A DNA stretch of 64,000 bases from Pseudomonas sp. R37(2017) (GTDB lineage: Bacteria > Pseudomonadota > Gammaproteobacteria > Pseudomonadales > Pseudomonadaceae): NCBI RefSeq assembly GCF_002113375.1, contig NZ_NEHO01000008.1, forward strand, positions 166,134-230,133, in the 5' to 3' direction. The position numbers and the translations under genes were made by a program. Each line of letters opens with the position of its first letter. Position 1 is the first letter of the stretch. Below the pieces are notes generated by a model. The model ran no database searches, was not told the DNA's origin, and saw only the letters and a list, made by a program, of their open reading frames with translations. Below, piece after piece: positions 1-9,100 of this stretch.

Positions 1-1
1 C

Positions 2-1141
2 CTCTACATCACCGACCCGAACTATCGCGGGCAGGCCACGCCATTGCTGGCGATGCCGGGACAGAACGATGATGTCGGCAGCGTCCTCAGCCTGTGGCAC
101 GACTACCGCGACAAACGCAACGAGTACGAAGCCTTGCGCCGCGACAGTTACGCCGACCAGCCGGCGCCGAGCTGGTCGACCCTGTGGGCCGGCAATGACA
201 ATGCGCTGCTGAGTGTCTTCCGCCATTTCGACAGCGCTTCGGTGACCAAGGGGCTGATCGGCGAAGTTCCGCAAACGATGTGGTTGTTTGACTATCCGCT
301 GCTGGAACGCACCTACTACCAACTGGCAGTGAACTTCGATGTGTTCGGCAACGTGTCCCACCAAGCCCAGACGCGCCTGTATTTCGACCTGATCCGCAAC
401 GGTGCCGAGCAGAACTTCCTGCGTCTGATGCCCGCCGACTCCCGGGATGACTATCTCGACGACTGGTATCAGAACAGTGGCAAATTCAAGATGTGGCTGG
501 ACTACGAGACCATCGACGATGACAAACCGACTGCGCTGAAGCTTGATCCGCGGGATCCCAAGCGCGACTTCGCCACGCAATTGCTGGCCCGTTATGGCGA
601 TCTCAATGCCAGGCCCGACCCGATCAACCGCTGCGACGGCGCCTACTGCTCACGGCCGAACATCGATCCGGACCTGCAAAATGCCGAGCAGGTGTTGAGC
701 CGCCTGACTTCGCGTCCGGCGGCGGGGCTTAAAGTCATCGATCAACTGCCGGAAGCCACCATGCTGCGTATCGAAACCGGCAGCGGCAAGCGTGAGATCT
801 ACAGCCTGCTGCGCAACCGTGCCCACAGCAACGTCGCATTCCTGCTCGGTGAATCGCTGCGTTACCAGCCGGGGCTCGACACCCTGACGATTTTTCCGGG
901 CGTGCTCAGCAGCTATCCGAACTTCATGTTCAACATCCCGGCCGGACAAGTGCCGGCGTTTGTCGATGCAATGGAAAGCGCCAAGGATACCGACAGCTTC
1001 GAGAAGATCGTCGAACGTTGGGGTATACGCCGCAGTCATCCGCAATTCTGGGCGTATTTCCATGACCTGAGCCGCTACATCCACGAAACCGATCCGGTGG
1101 AAGAGGGCGTGCTGGACATGAACCGCTTCGAGAACCTCTGA
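2..1141 (+). CDS. cti: Fatty acid cis/trans isomerase, C-terminal part
   Basis: This reading frame is open from the first bases of the window and ends at TGA 1139-1141, so the 5' part lies outside. The visible 379 residues match the C-terminal half of the periplasmic haem-dependent Cti of Pseudomonas. That enzyme isomerises cis-unsaturated fatty acyl chains of membrane phospholipids to trans, as a quick response to solvents and heat. Family-typical stretches include MWLFDYPLLERTYYQL and FNIPAGQVPAFVDAM. The cytochrome-c-type CXXCH haem motif and signal peptide belong to the missing N-terminal part. A REPIN follows the stop codon. The family assignment rests on recognised sequence; activity is inferred. 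Confidence 0.88.
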   Translation, partial: LYITDPNYRGQATPLLAMPGQNDDVGSVLSLWHDYRDKRNEYEALRRDSYADQPAPSWSTLWAGNDNALLSVFRHFDSASVTKGLIGEVPQTMWLFDYPLLERTYYQLAVNFDVFGNVSHQAQTRLYFDLIRNGAEQNFLRLMPADSRDDYLDDWYQNSGKFKMWLDYETIDDDKPTALKLDPRDPKRDFATQLLARYGDLNARPDPINRCDGAYCSRPNIDPDLQNAEQVLSRLTSRPAAGLKVIDQLPEATMLRIETGSGKREIYSLLRNRAHSNVAFLLGESLRYQPGLDTLTIFPGVLSSYPNFMFNIPAGQVPAFVDAMESAKDTDSFEKIVERWGIRRSHPQFWAYFHDLSRYIHETDPVEEGVLDMNRFENL

Positions 1142-1157
1142 ATAATCGCCGATTCCC

Positions 1158-1248
1158 TGTAGGAGCGAGCATGCTCGCGAAGACGTCGTGTCAGGCAGCC
1201 TTGATGGCGACTGACCCACCGCTTTCGCGAGCAAGCCCGCTCCCACAA
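1158..1248. repeat. REPIN (two inverted REP sequences)
   Basis: Two REP palindromes in opposite orientation sit between cti and nfuA. The first reads GTAGGAGCGAGCATGCTCGC (1160-1179). The second is a degenerate inverted copy at 1224-1247. The pair could form a long hairpin. Confidence 0.85.
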
Positions 1249-1284
1249 GGCGGATATCGGAATCTTTCCCGACAAAAATACTAG

Positions 1285-1926
<642 letters not shown>

Positions 1927-1943
1927 GGCGTTCGCTGCGGCAT

Positions 1944-1975
1944 AAAAAACGGCGCCCCGTGAGCGCCGTTTTTTT
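1944..1975 (+). terminator. Rho-independent terminator of nfuA
   Basis: The inverted repeat CGGCGC/GCGCCG is followed by a run of seven T, starting 17 bases after the nfuA stop. The A run on the other side could make it work for leftward transcripts too. Confidence 0.9.
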
Positions 1976-1997
1976 ATGGGCTGAATTCGTTGACGCC

Positions 1998-2061
1998 TTC
2001 GCGAGCAGGCTCGCCCACAGACGACCGTATTCCAATGTGGGAGCGAGCCTGCTCGCGAAGG
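1998..2061. repeat. REPIN (short)
   Basis: Two inverted REP copies of the GAGCAGGCTCG / CGAGCCTGCTCG type lie between the convergent ends of nfuA and cobM. Only about 20 bases separate them. Confidence 0.85.
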
Positions 2062-2064
2062 GCC

Positions 2065-2811
2065 TTATGGGCGATAGAGATGCGCATGCCCCGCGCGATA
2101 CAGCGATGACTCGCTGAAGTGGTCACTGCCCAGTACCCGACCGACCAGAATCAATGCCGTACGACGAAAGCCCTTGGCTTGAACCTTTCCGGCAATGTCC
2201 TCAAGCGTTCCCACCACCCAATCCTGATCCGGCCAGCTTGCGCGGTGAACCACCGCAATCGGGCAATCGGCACCGTAATGCGGCAGCAGTTCCTCAACGA
2301 TCTTCGGCAGGTGATTGACCCCCAGATGAATCGCCATGGTCGCGCCATGCTGTGCCAGGCTGGCGAATTCCTCTCCGGGAGGCATGGCGGTCTTGTCGGC
2401 GTAGCGCGTCAGGATCACGCTCTGTGAAACGTCCGGCAGCGTCAGTTCCGCGCCCAAAAGCGCTGCGCAAGCGGCTGTGGCCGTCACGCCAGGTACGATT
2501 TCGAAGGCAATGCCCAGCTCACGCAGACAGCGAATCTGCTCGCCAATGGCGCCATACAGGCTCGGATCGCCGGAGTGTACCCGGGCAACATCCTGGCCTT
2601 TGGCGTGGGCGGTCTTGATCAGCTCGATGATCTGCTCCAGATGCAGTTCAGCGCTGTTGACCACCTGTTCGGCGCAATGACCTTCCAGTACAGCGGCTGG
2701 TACCAGAGAACCGGCGTAAATGATCACCGGACAGCTGCGAATCAGGCGCTGGCCCTTGACGGTAATCAACTCGGGGTCGCCGGGACCTGCACCAATGAAG
2801 TAGACGGTCAT
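2065..2811 (-). CDS. cobM: Precorrin-4 C11-methyltransferase
   Basis: CobM is a 248-residue SAM-dependent tetrapyrrole methylase of aerobic cobalamin synthesis, converting precorrin-4 to precorrin-5. The N-terminus VYFIGAGPGDPELITVKG is the glycine-rich SUMT-type motif. VHSGDPSLYGA and EIVPGVTATAA are the other methylase motifs. Length and order fit the family. It is probably the last gene of the leftward cbtB-cbtA-cobE-cobM operon, 85 bases after cobE, and is therefore expected under the upstream cobalamin riboswitch. Confidence 0.93.
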   Translation of the reverse strand: MTVYFIGAGPGDPELITVKGQRLIRSCPVIIYAGSLVPAAVLEGHCAEQVVNSAELHLEQIIELIKTAHAKGQDVARVHSGDPSLYGAIGEQIRCLRELGIAFEIVPGVTATAACAALLGAELTLPDVSQSVILTRYADKTAMPPGEEFASLAQHGATMAIHLGVNHLPKIVEELLPHYGADCPIAVVHRASWPDQDWVVGTLEDIAGKVQAKGFRRTALILVGRVLGSDHFSESSLYRAGHAHLYRP

Positions 2812-2896
2812 CGTCGGTTCCTGTGGGGGAAAAAGGGGCTGAACAAGGCTTCAGATGAAGAATGTTCATGATCGAGAGCGGGGATTATCGGGGTTT

Positions 2897-3310
2897 TTAT
2901 GCCGCGCCGGCCAATGCCAGTGTTGCCTGGGCATATTTTTGTCGTGGGATCAGCAGTTTTGCCGGGGCTTGGGCCAGTTGTTCGGCCAGGGCCAGTGCGG
3001 CGCTTTCCGCCACGCCGTAGCAACCGGTGCGTTCAAACGCTATTTGCGATTGATGACTGAGCCGAGGCTCATAGATGGCCAGTTGCTCACTACTGAAATA
3101 CTTCAGTTCAAGGCCAAGTTGCTGTGCCAGTTCGATCAACGCAGGTTCGTCGCGCTTCGAATCGATGCTGGCCAGCGCCTTGATTTCATGACGGGCAATC
3201 CGGTGTGCCTCCAGCGCCTGGTCGAGCAGCGCCAGCAACGTGCTGACGGGGCAGCCCCGCTGGCAGCCCAGGCCGACCACCAGGGTCGGCGCTGTGCTGA
3301 CGTCAGTCAT
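2897..3310 (-). CDS. cobE: Cobalamin biosynthesis protein CobE (CbiG C-terminal family)
   Basis: This 137-residue protein matches the CobE/CbiG C-terminal domain: VVGLGCQRGCP near the start, then ALASIDSKRDEPAL. CobE is required for aerobic cobalamin synthesis and its biochemical role is not settled. I chose the ATG at 3308-3310 because it overlaps the cbtA stop as ATGA, which suggests translational coupling. A longer in-frame reading upstream runs into cbtA and is rejected. Confidence 0.85.
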   Translation of the reverse strand: MTDVSTAPTLVVGLGCQRGCPVSTLLALLDQALEAHRIARHEIKALASIDSKRDEPALIELAQQLGLELKYFSSEQLAIYEPRLSHQSQIAFERTGCYGVAESAALALAEQLAQAPAKLLIPRQKYAQATLALAGAA

Positions 3311-4014
3311 GCGTGGTATTGACCATCGCTTTTGCGACGGAACAACCAGGCGCTGATCAGGCCCAGGGCCAGCCAGAACGCCACGTTGGTCAGCTGCGAA
3401 GCGATTTTGAACCGGGCCTCCAGCGCCTCCGGAGCGAGCATCGAATGCACTTCCGGTTGCGGTGCGCCAATCACATGGGGAACGGCGATGATCGCCGCGC
3501 CGAGGACTTTCATCAGCCAGTGACGACTGAACGCGATCAGGGCGATACCGACGGCGGTGGAGGCGGCGGTACCGATCCACCACAGTTGCCGTTGTGCCAG
3601 ATCGGCTGCGGCAGTCCCTGGCAATTCAGGTGGCAGGCCGAGGGTCGGGGCGAGCACGAACGTCGCATAGCCGGCCAGGCCCCAGAGCAGGCCTTGAGAG
3701 GTTTTGGTCGGTGCACGCAAGGTGTACAGGCCGGCCAGCATCAGGGCGAAACCGACGGCCACCACCAGGTTGCCGCCGGTGGTCGACAGCACGCGCTGCC
3801 AGCCGTCCTCCGGTTCCCAGGCCTCGGCGTCGTGAGTGTGGGCAGCCATGGCGCCGTCGGCGTGCTCATGCATTTCAACAGCGGCCGGTTCGGCTTTTTC
3901 GTAGGTTTCGGCCTGCAGAATCAGGGGGGAAACCCAGAAACTTTGCAGCAGGGTCAGCAGCAGGGCGGACAGCAGGCCGGTGAAGCCTGCGGTTTGCGCG
4001 ATACGCTTGATCAT
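3307..4014 (-). CDS. cbtA: Cobalt transporter subunit CbtA
   Basis: This protein of about 235 residues has five or so hydrophobic segments, starting MIKRIAQTAGFTGLLSALLL. A histidine-containing loop (MHEHADGAMAAHTHDAE, about residues 45-62) fits metal handling. CbtA/CbtB is a predicted cobalt uptake system that occurs widely downstream of B12 riboswitches. A GTG seven codons upstream (4035) overlaps cbtB; I prefer the ATG at 4014, 11 bases after the cbtB stop. It is in an operon with cbtB and cobE. Confidence 0.88.
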   Translation of the reverse strand: MIKRIAQTAGFTGLLSALLLTLLQSFWVSPLILQAETYEKAEPAAVEMHEHADGAMAAHTHDAEAWEPEDGWQRVLSTTGGNLVVAVGFALMLAGLYTLRAPTKTSQGLLWGLAGYATFVLAPTLGLPPELPGTAAADLAQRQLWWIGTAASTAVGIALIAFSRHWLMKVLGAAIIAVPHVIGAPQPEVHSMLAPEALEARFKIASQLTNVAFWLALGLISAWLFRRKSDGQYHA

Positions 4015-4025
4015 CTGGGCAGGTC

Positions 4026-4217
4026 TCAATGGCACGGGAATGCGGCGCTGTGACGGGTATCGTGGGCGGCATTGTGTACCGCTTCGATGTGCGAGAAACC
4101 GGCGAAATACACAAGGCAGGCGCCCAGAATCGACGCGCAGACGGCGGCGGTCAGGCGTTGGGCCAGGGTAGAGGAGGTGCTGGTTGTGGTGTGGCCGGTG
4201 CTGCTGATGATCGACAT
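4026..4217 (-). CDS. cbtB: Cobalt transporter subunit CbtB
   Basis: This 63-residue protein has one transmembrane segment (about residues 25-45) and the C-terminal family signature ending RHSAAFPCH, with conserved His residues likely to bind cobalt. It is the first gene behind the leftward cobalamin riboswitch. Its ATG is preceded by AGAGGGAAA. It partners with CbtA. Confidence 0.9.
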   Translation of the reverse strand: MSIISSTGHTTTSTSSTLAQRLTAAVCASILGACLVYFAGFSHIEAVHNAAHDTRHSAAFPCH

Positions 4218-4259
4218 GGCATTTCCCTCTGGTCAGTCAGCGGGGAATAAGAGCGCATG

Positions 4260-4279
4260 TAAAAACCTGCACGAGCAGG
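4260..4279 (-). terminator. Possible expression-platform terminator of the cbtB riboswitch
   Basis: Read leftward, CCTGC-TCGT-GCAGG is followed by TTTTT, between the aptamer and cbtB. A short stem plus a U-run at this place would suit premature termination when B12 is bound. Confidence 0.45.
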
Positions 4280-4344
4280 CGCGCAGCGTTTCGAACAGCG
4301 CCCGCCCACCGCGGGTTTGTTGTTTCAGTGATCGTATGGGTCAC

Positions 4345-4555
4345 TTTGCGTTGCGGGCCGGTCTCCGGGCTCACGAGGGGCACAGGTGTATACCTGATCC
4401 TGAAAGCATCACCTTCCCATGCCGCAATGGCACAGTGGATCTGATGCTTCGCTCGCTTACCGTTGCGGGGGCAGCACCGGACTGACATGGCTTTAGAGTA
4501 AAGCACATGATTCACCGGTTTCCCGTTTCACCCTGTGAAGGGCACCCGTAACAAG
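4345..4555 (-). promoter_or_regulatory. Cobalamin riboswitch upstream of cbtBA-cobE-cobM
   Basis: Read on the minus strand, the element contains the conserved B12-box parts in order: GGTGCC, GGGAAACCGGTG, CGGTGCTGCCCCCGCAACGG, CCACTG, GGGAAGG and GAGCCCGGAGACCGGCC. It lies about 130 bases upstream of cbtB. Adenosyl- or methylcobalamin binding is expected to shut off the operon. Confidence 0.93.
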
Positions 4556-4628
4556 ATGCGTAGGAGAGCATGGGCGGGGGTTGGGCGTCAATTGGCAAGG
4601 GTTCTCAACTGAAGACCGAGGTGACTTC

Positions 4629-4696
4629 TTTCGCGAGCAGGCTCGCTCCCACAGGGGGATTACATTCCAATGTGGGAGCGAGCCTGCTCGCGAAGG
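4629..4696. repeat. REPIN between the two riboswitches
   Basis: Inverted REP pair: TTCGCGAGCAGGCTCGCTCC (4630-4649) and its reverse complement at 4674-4695. Confidence 0.85.
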
Positions 4697-4756
4697 GATC
4701 ACCGCCGCTTTCAAGCGAACATTGACCCGCCCCACTAGCATGCGTAGCCTTGCGCT

Positions 4757-4965
4757 TTCGAGGTTCTTCGACGATTGGTTTGTCGAAGCTAAGAAGGGAA
4801 CGCGGTCAATGCCGCGGCTGCCCCCGCAACTGTGAACGGTGATGTTCGTTGCCACGCCACTGCTGACTCAAACCATGAGACCGGCGGGAAGGCGCAGCGA
4901 ATGCCAGGCCCGAGGCCGGCACGCCGTCAGCCAGGAGACCTGCCTCGTCACAGATTCTCACTTTC
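4757..4965 (+). promoter_or_regulatory. Cobalamin riboswitch upstream of cobW-cobN
   Basis: The plus strand has the same conserved order: GAAGCTAAGAAGGGAACGCG, GCGGCTGCCCCCGCAACTG, CCACTG, GGGAAGG, then GCCAGGAGACCTGCC near 4930-4945. It ends about 100 bases before the cobW ATG. Confidence 0.93.
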
Positions 4966-5063
4966 AACCGGGCGGGGTGATCCGGTGGCGAACTCTTCAG
5001 GCACGCGCGCCCGCGTTGCCGGTTGTCGTCCCGTATGCCCGCCACCCAGCCATAGGGCATCCG

Positions 5064-6131
5064 ATGAAAACACTGGCCAAACTCCCCGTCACCATCGTCA
5101 CAGGCTTTCTCGGCTCGGGTAAAACCACGCTGCTGCGGCACATGCTCGATAACGCCCAGGGTCGTCGCATCGCGGTGATCGTCAACGAATTCGGCGAATT
5201 GGGCATCGATGGCGAGATCCTCAAGCAGTGCTCCATCGGTTGCACCGAAGAAGAAGCCAACGGCCGTGTCTATGAGCTGGCCAATGGCTGCCTGTGCTGC
5301 ACGGTCCAGGAAGAGTTCTTCCCGGTGATGCGCGAACTGGTGGCCCGTCGCGGCGATCTCGATCACATCCTCATCGAAACTTCCGGCCTGGCCCTGCCCA
5401 AGCCGCTGGTGCAAGCCTTCCAGTGGCCGGAAATCCGCAGCGCCTGCACGGTCGATGCGGTGATCACCGTGGTCGACAGCCCGGCCGTGGCCGCCGGCAC
5501 CTTCGCCGCGTTCCCGGACCAGGTCGATGCCCAGCGCAAGCTCGATCCGAACCTGGACCACGAATCGCCGCTGCACGAATTGTTCGCCGACCAACTGGCC
5601 AGCGCCGACCTGGTAATCCTCAACAAATCCGACCTGATCAGCCCGGCCGACCTGGCTCGCGTGCGCCTGGAAGTCGCCGAAGAATTGCCGCCAGCGGTGA
5701 AAATCATCGAAGCCAGCAGCGGTCGCCTGCCGCTGGACGTGCTGATCGGCCTGGGTGCCGGCTCCGAGGAACACATCGACAGCCGTCATAGCCATCACGA
5801 TCACCACCACGACGGTGATGACCATGACGACCACGATCACGATGCCTTCGATTCGATCTCCATCGAACTGCCACAAGCCGACGAAAGCCTGCTGATGGAT
5901 GCGCTGACCCAACTGGTGGTCCAGCACGGCATCCTGCGCGTCAAAGGCTTCGCTGCGATCCCGAACAAACCGATGCGCTTGCTGATCCAGGGCGTGGGTA
6001 CGCGTTTCGACAAGCATTTCGACCGCCAGTGGGGCGCCGAAGAAGCGCGCATCACCCGACTCGTGCTGATCGGCCAGGAACTGGACGCCACGGTTCTAGA
6101 AGCGCAACTGCGCGCCGCGCTCAGCGTGTAA
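5064..6131 (+). CDS. cobW: Cobalamin biosynthesis protein CobW (metal-chaperone GTPase)
   Basis: CobW (355 residues) is a G3E-family GTPase thought to deliver cobalt to the CobNST chelatase. The Walker A motif GFLGSGKT is at residues 14-21, and the metal-binding CxCC motif is C76-L-C-C79. NKSD is the guanine-specificity motif. A His/Asp-rich linker (about residues 238-260) fits metal buffering. The reading frame is open upstream into the riboswitch, but the ATG at 5064, followed directly by the P-loop domain, is the right start. It lies 3 bases before cobN. Confidence 0.94.
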   Translation: MKTLAKLPVTIVTGFLGSGKTTLLRHMLDNAQGRRIAVIVNEFGELGIDGEILKQCSIGCTEEEANGRVYELANGCLCCTVQEEFFPVMRELVARRGDLDHILIETSGLALPKPLVQAFQWPEIRSACTVDAVITVVDSPAVAAGTFAAFPDQVDAQRKLDPNLDHESPLHELFADQLASADLVILNKSDLISPADLARVRLEVAEELPPAVKIIEASSGRLPLDVLIGLGAGSEEHIDSRHSHHDHHHDGDDHDDHDHDAFDSISIELPQADESLLMDALTQLVVQHGILRVKGFAAIPNKPMRLLIQGVGTRFDKHFDRQWGAEEARITRLVLIGQELDATVLEAQLRAALSV

Positions 6132-6134
6132 GCC

Positions 6135-9100
6135 ATGCACCTGCTCAGGACCCAGCCCGGCGGTTTCGTGTCGGATGACAACATTGCCGACCTTGGACAA
6201 ACCCCCGCCGAGCTGGTGGTCCTGTGCAGTGGCGATTCCAGCCTGGCGCTGCTCGCCGAAGCGGCGCAGCAGTTGCCCGACGATTACCCGAGCGTGCGCC
6301 TGGCCAACCCGATGCAGGTACAGAACCATGCCTCGGTCGACTTGTACGTCGATGAAGTGCTTCGGCATGCGAAGGTGATCCTGATTTCGCTGCACGGTGG
6401 CATCGCCTATTGGCGTTACGGCATCGAGCGCCTGGTCGAACTGTCACAGCGCGGCGTGCAGGTGATACTGGTGCCGGGTGATGATCGCCCGGACCCGGAA
6501 CTCAGTGACCTGAGCACCGTCGGGGCCGAGGATCGCGACCGGCTCTGGCAGTTTCTGCGCCAGGGCGGCATGGGCAATGCCCTGGATTTCTTCCGCTGCC
6601 TGGCCAACCGCTGGCTGGGACGTGACTACACCTGGGAGGAGCCGCACACCCTGCCACGCACGGCGATTTACCACCCGCAAAAACGTTCTGCCGCACTGAG
6701 CGACTGGCGAGCCGACTGGCACGCCGGTCAACCGGTGGCGGCGGTGTTGTTTTACCGCTCGCATTTGCAGGCGGCGAACACCGCTTTCGTTGATGTTTTT
6801 TGCCAGCGTTTGCAGGCGGCGGGCTTGAATCCGTTGCCGATTGCACTGGCGAGCCTGAAAGAGCCCGGTTGCCTTGGCGTGGTCGAGGACTGGCTCGACG
6901 AGGCCAGCGCCGCGGTGATTCTGAACACCACGGGCTTTGCTCAATCGAGCCCCGAAGCACCGCATCTGCGCCCGTTTCGCCGCAATATCCCGGTGATCCA
7001 GGCGATCTGCGCCCAGGACAACGAACCCGGTTGGCGCGCCAGTGAACAGGGCCTTGGCCCGCGTGACCTGGCGATGCACATTGCCTTGCCGGAACTGGAC
7101 GGACGCATCATCAGCCGCCCGATCAGTTTCAAGGACCTGGCGTGGCGCAGTGAGCGCAGTCAGTCGGATGTGGTCTGCTACCGGGCCCAGCCGGAACGCA
7201 TGGATTTCGTGGCCGAACTGGCGCGACGTTGGGTCGATCTGGCGCGGCTTCCAAACGCCGAAAAACGCATTGCCTTGATTCTCGCCAATTACCCGACCCG
7301 CGACGGGCGCATCGGCAATGGCGTCGGCCTCGATACTCCGGCCGCGGCGCTGAATATCCTGCGAGCGCTGCATGCCGAGGGATACCCGTTGCCGGCCGGC
7401 CTGCCGGACAGCGGCACCGCGCTGATCCAGCAGTTGCTGGGCGGCGTCAGCAACGATCTCGACACCCTCGACCTGCGCCCGTGTCAGCAAAGCCTGGCGA
7501 TGGATGATTATCTGGCAATGTTCAACGCACTGCCCGAAGCCAATCGCGCGGCGGTGCTTGAGCGTTGGGGCGCAGCGGAAGACGACCCGATGTACCGCGG
7601 CGGACGGATGATGATCGCCGGCCTGCGCCTGGGCCTGTCCTTCGTCGGTATCCAGCCGGCCCGGGGTTATCAGGTCGACCCGAGCGCGGTGTATCACGAC
7701 CCGGACCTGGTCCCGCCCCATGGCTACCTGGCGTTTTACTTCTGGCTGCGCCACACCTACGGCGCCCACGGCGTGATCCATGTCGGCAAACACGGCAACC
7801 TCGAATGGCTGCCGGGCAAGGGCGTGGGGTTGTCGGAAAACTGCTGGCCGGATGCACTGCTCGGTCCGTTGCCGAACATCTATCCGTTCATCGTCAACGA
7901 TCCGGGGGAGGGCGCCCAGGCCAAGCGGCGTACCCAGGCGGTGATCATCGATCACCTGATGCCGCCACTGACTCGGGCCGAAACCTACGGCCCGCTGCGC
8001 AACCTCGAACTGTTGGCCGACGAATACTACGAAGCGCAGTTGCTCGATCCGCGCCGCGCTCGCGAGTTGCAGCGCGACATCCTGCAACTGGTGCGCGACA
8101 CGCACATCGACCGTGAACTGCAACTGGACGATCAACTCGACAGCGAGACTGACGCAGCGATCTGGTTGCCGCGACTCGACACCTATCTGTGCGACCTCAA
8201 GGAGTCACAGATCCGCGATGGCCTGCATGTGTTCGGCGAATCGCCTGTCGGGCGGTTGCGTATCGACACCTTGCTGGCTCTGCTGCGCATTCCAAGGGGC
8301 GATGGCCGTGGTGCGCAATCGAGCCTGCTGCGGGCGTTGGCCAAGGCTTTCACGCTGGGGTTCGACCCACTGGATTGCACGCTGGCCGAACCCTGGACCG
8401 GGCCGCGTCCCGAACCACTTTTGTTTATCAGCGACGAGACTTGGCGCACGGCGGGCGATACCCGTGAGCGTCTGGAGCTGTTTGCCGCGCAGTTGATTTC
8501 GGACGCCTTGAATCACCCCTGTAGGAGCGAGCATGCTCGCGATGGAGTGTCAGTCACATTGATGTCAACTGACACTCCATCGCGAGCATGCTCGCTCCTA
8601 CAGGAGGCAGGCTGGGCAGAGGTGAGCGCCATCATCGACAACCTGCGCGAGGTGGTCGCTCCGCGCCTGGACGCCTGCGGTCCGGCGGAAATGCGCGGAT
8701 TGCTCGATGCCCTGAGCGGTCGCTTCGTCCCGGCCGGCCCCAGCGGTGCACCGAGTCGTGGTCGTCTGGACGTGCTGCCCACCGGGCGCAACTTTTACTC
8801 GGTGGACGTGCGCAACCTGCCGACCACCACGGCGTGGCGCATCGGTTTTCAGTCGGCCAACCTGATTCTCGAGCGGCACCTGCAAGACCACGGCGATCAC
8901 TTGCGCCAGCTCGGCCTGTCAGTGTGGGGCACCGCGACCATGCGTACCGGCGGCGACGACATCGCCCAGGCCATGGCGCTGATGGGCGTGCGCCCGGTCT
9001 GGGCCACCGGCAGCCAACGGGTCGACGATTTCGAAATTCTTCCATTGAGTGTGCTGGACCGTCCGCGGGTGGACGTGACCTTGCGTGTGTCCGGTTTCTT

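Noticed and set aside
4839..5063. Upstream start for CobW
   Set aside because: This part is the cobalamin riboswitch; the P-loop domain begins right after the ATG at 5064.
6444..8135. 563-codon frame antisense to cobN
   Set aside because: Shadow of cobN, no recognisable motif.
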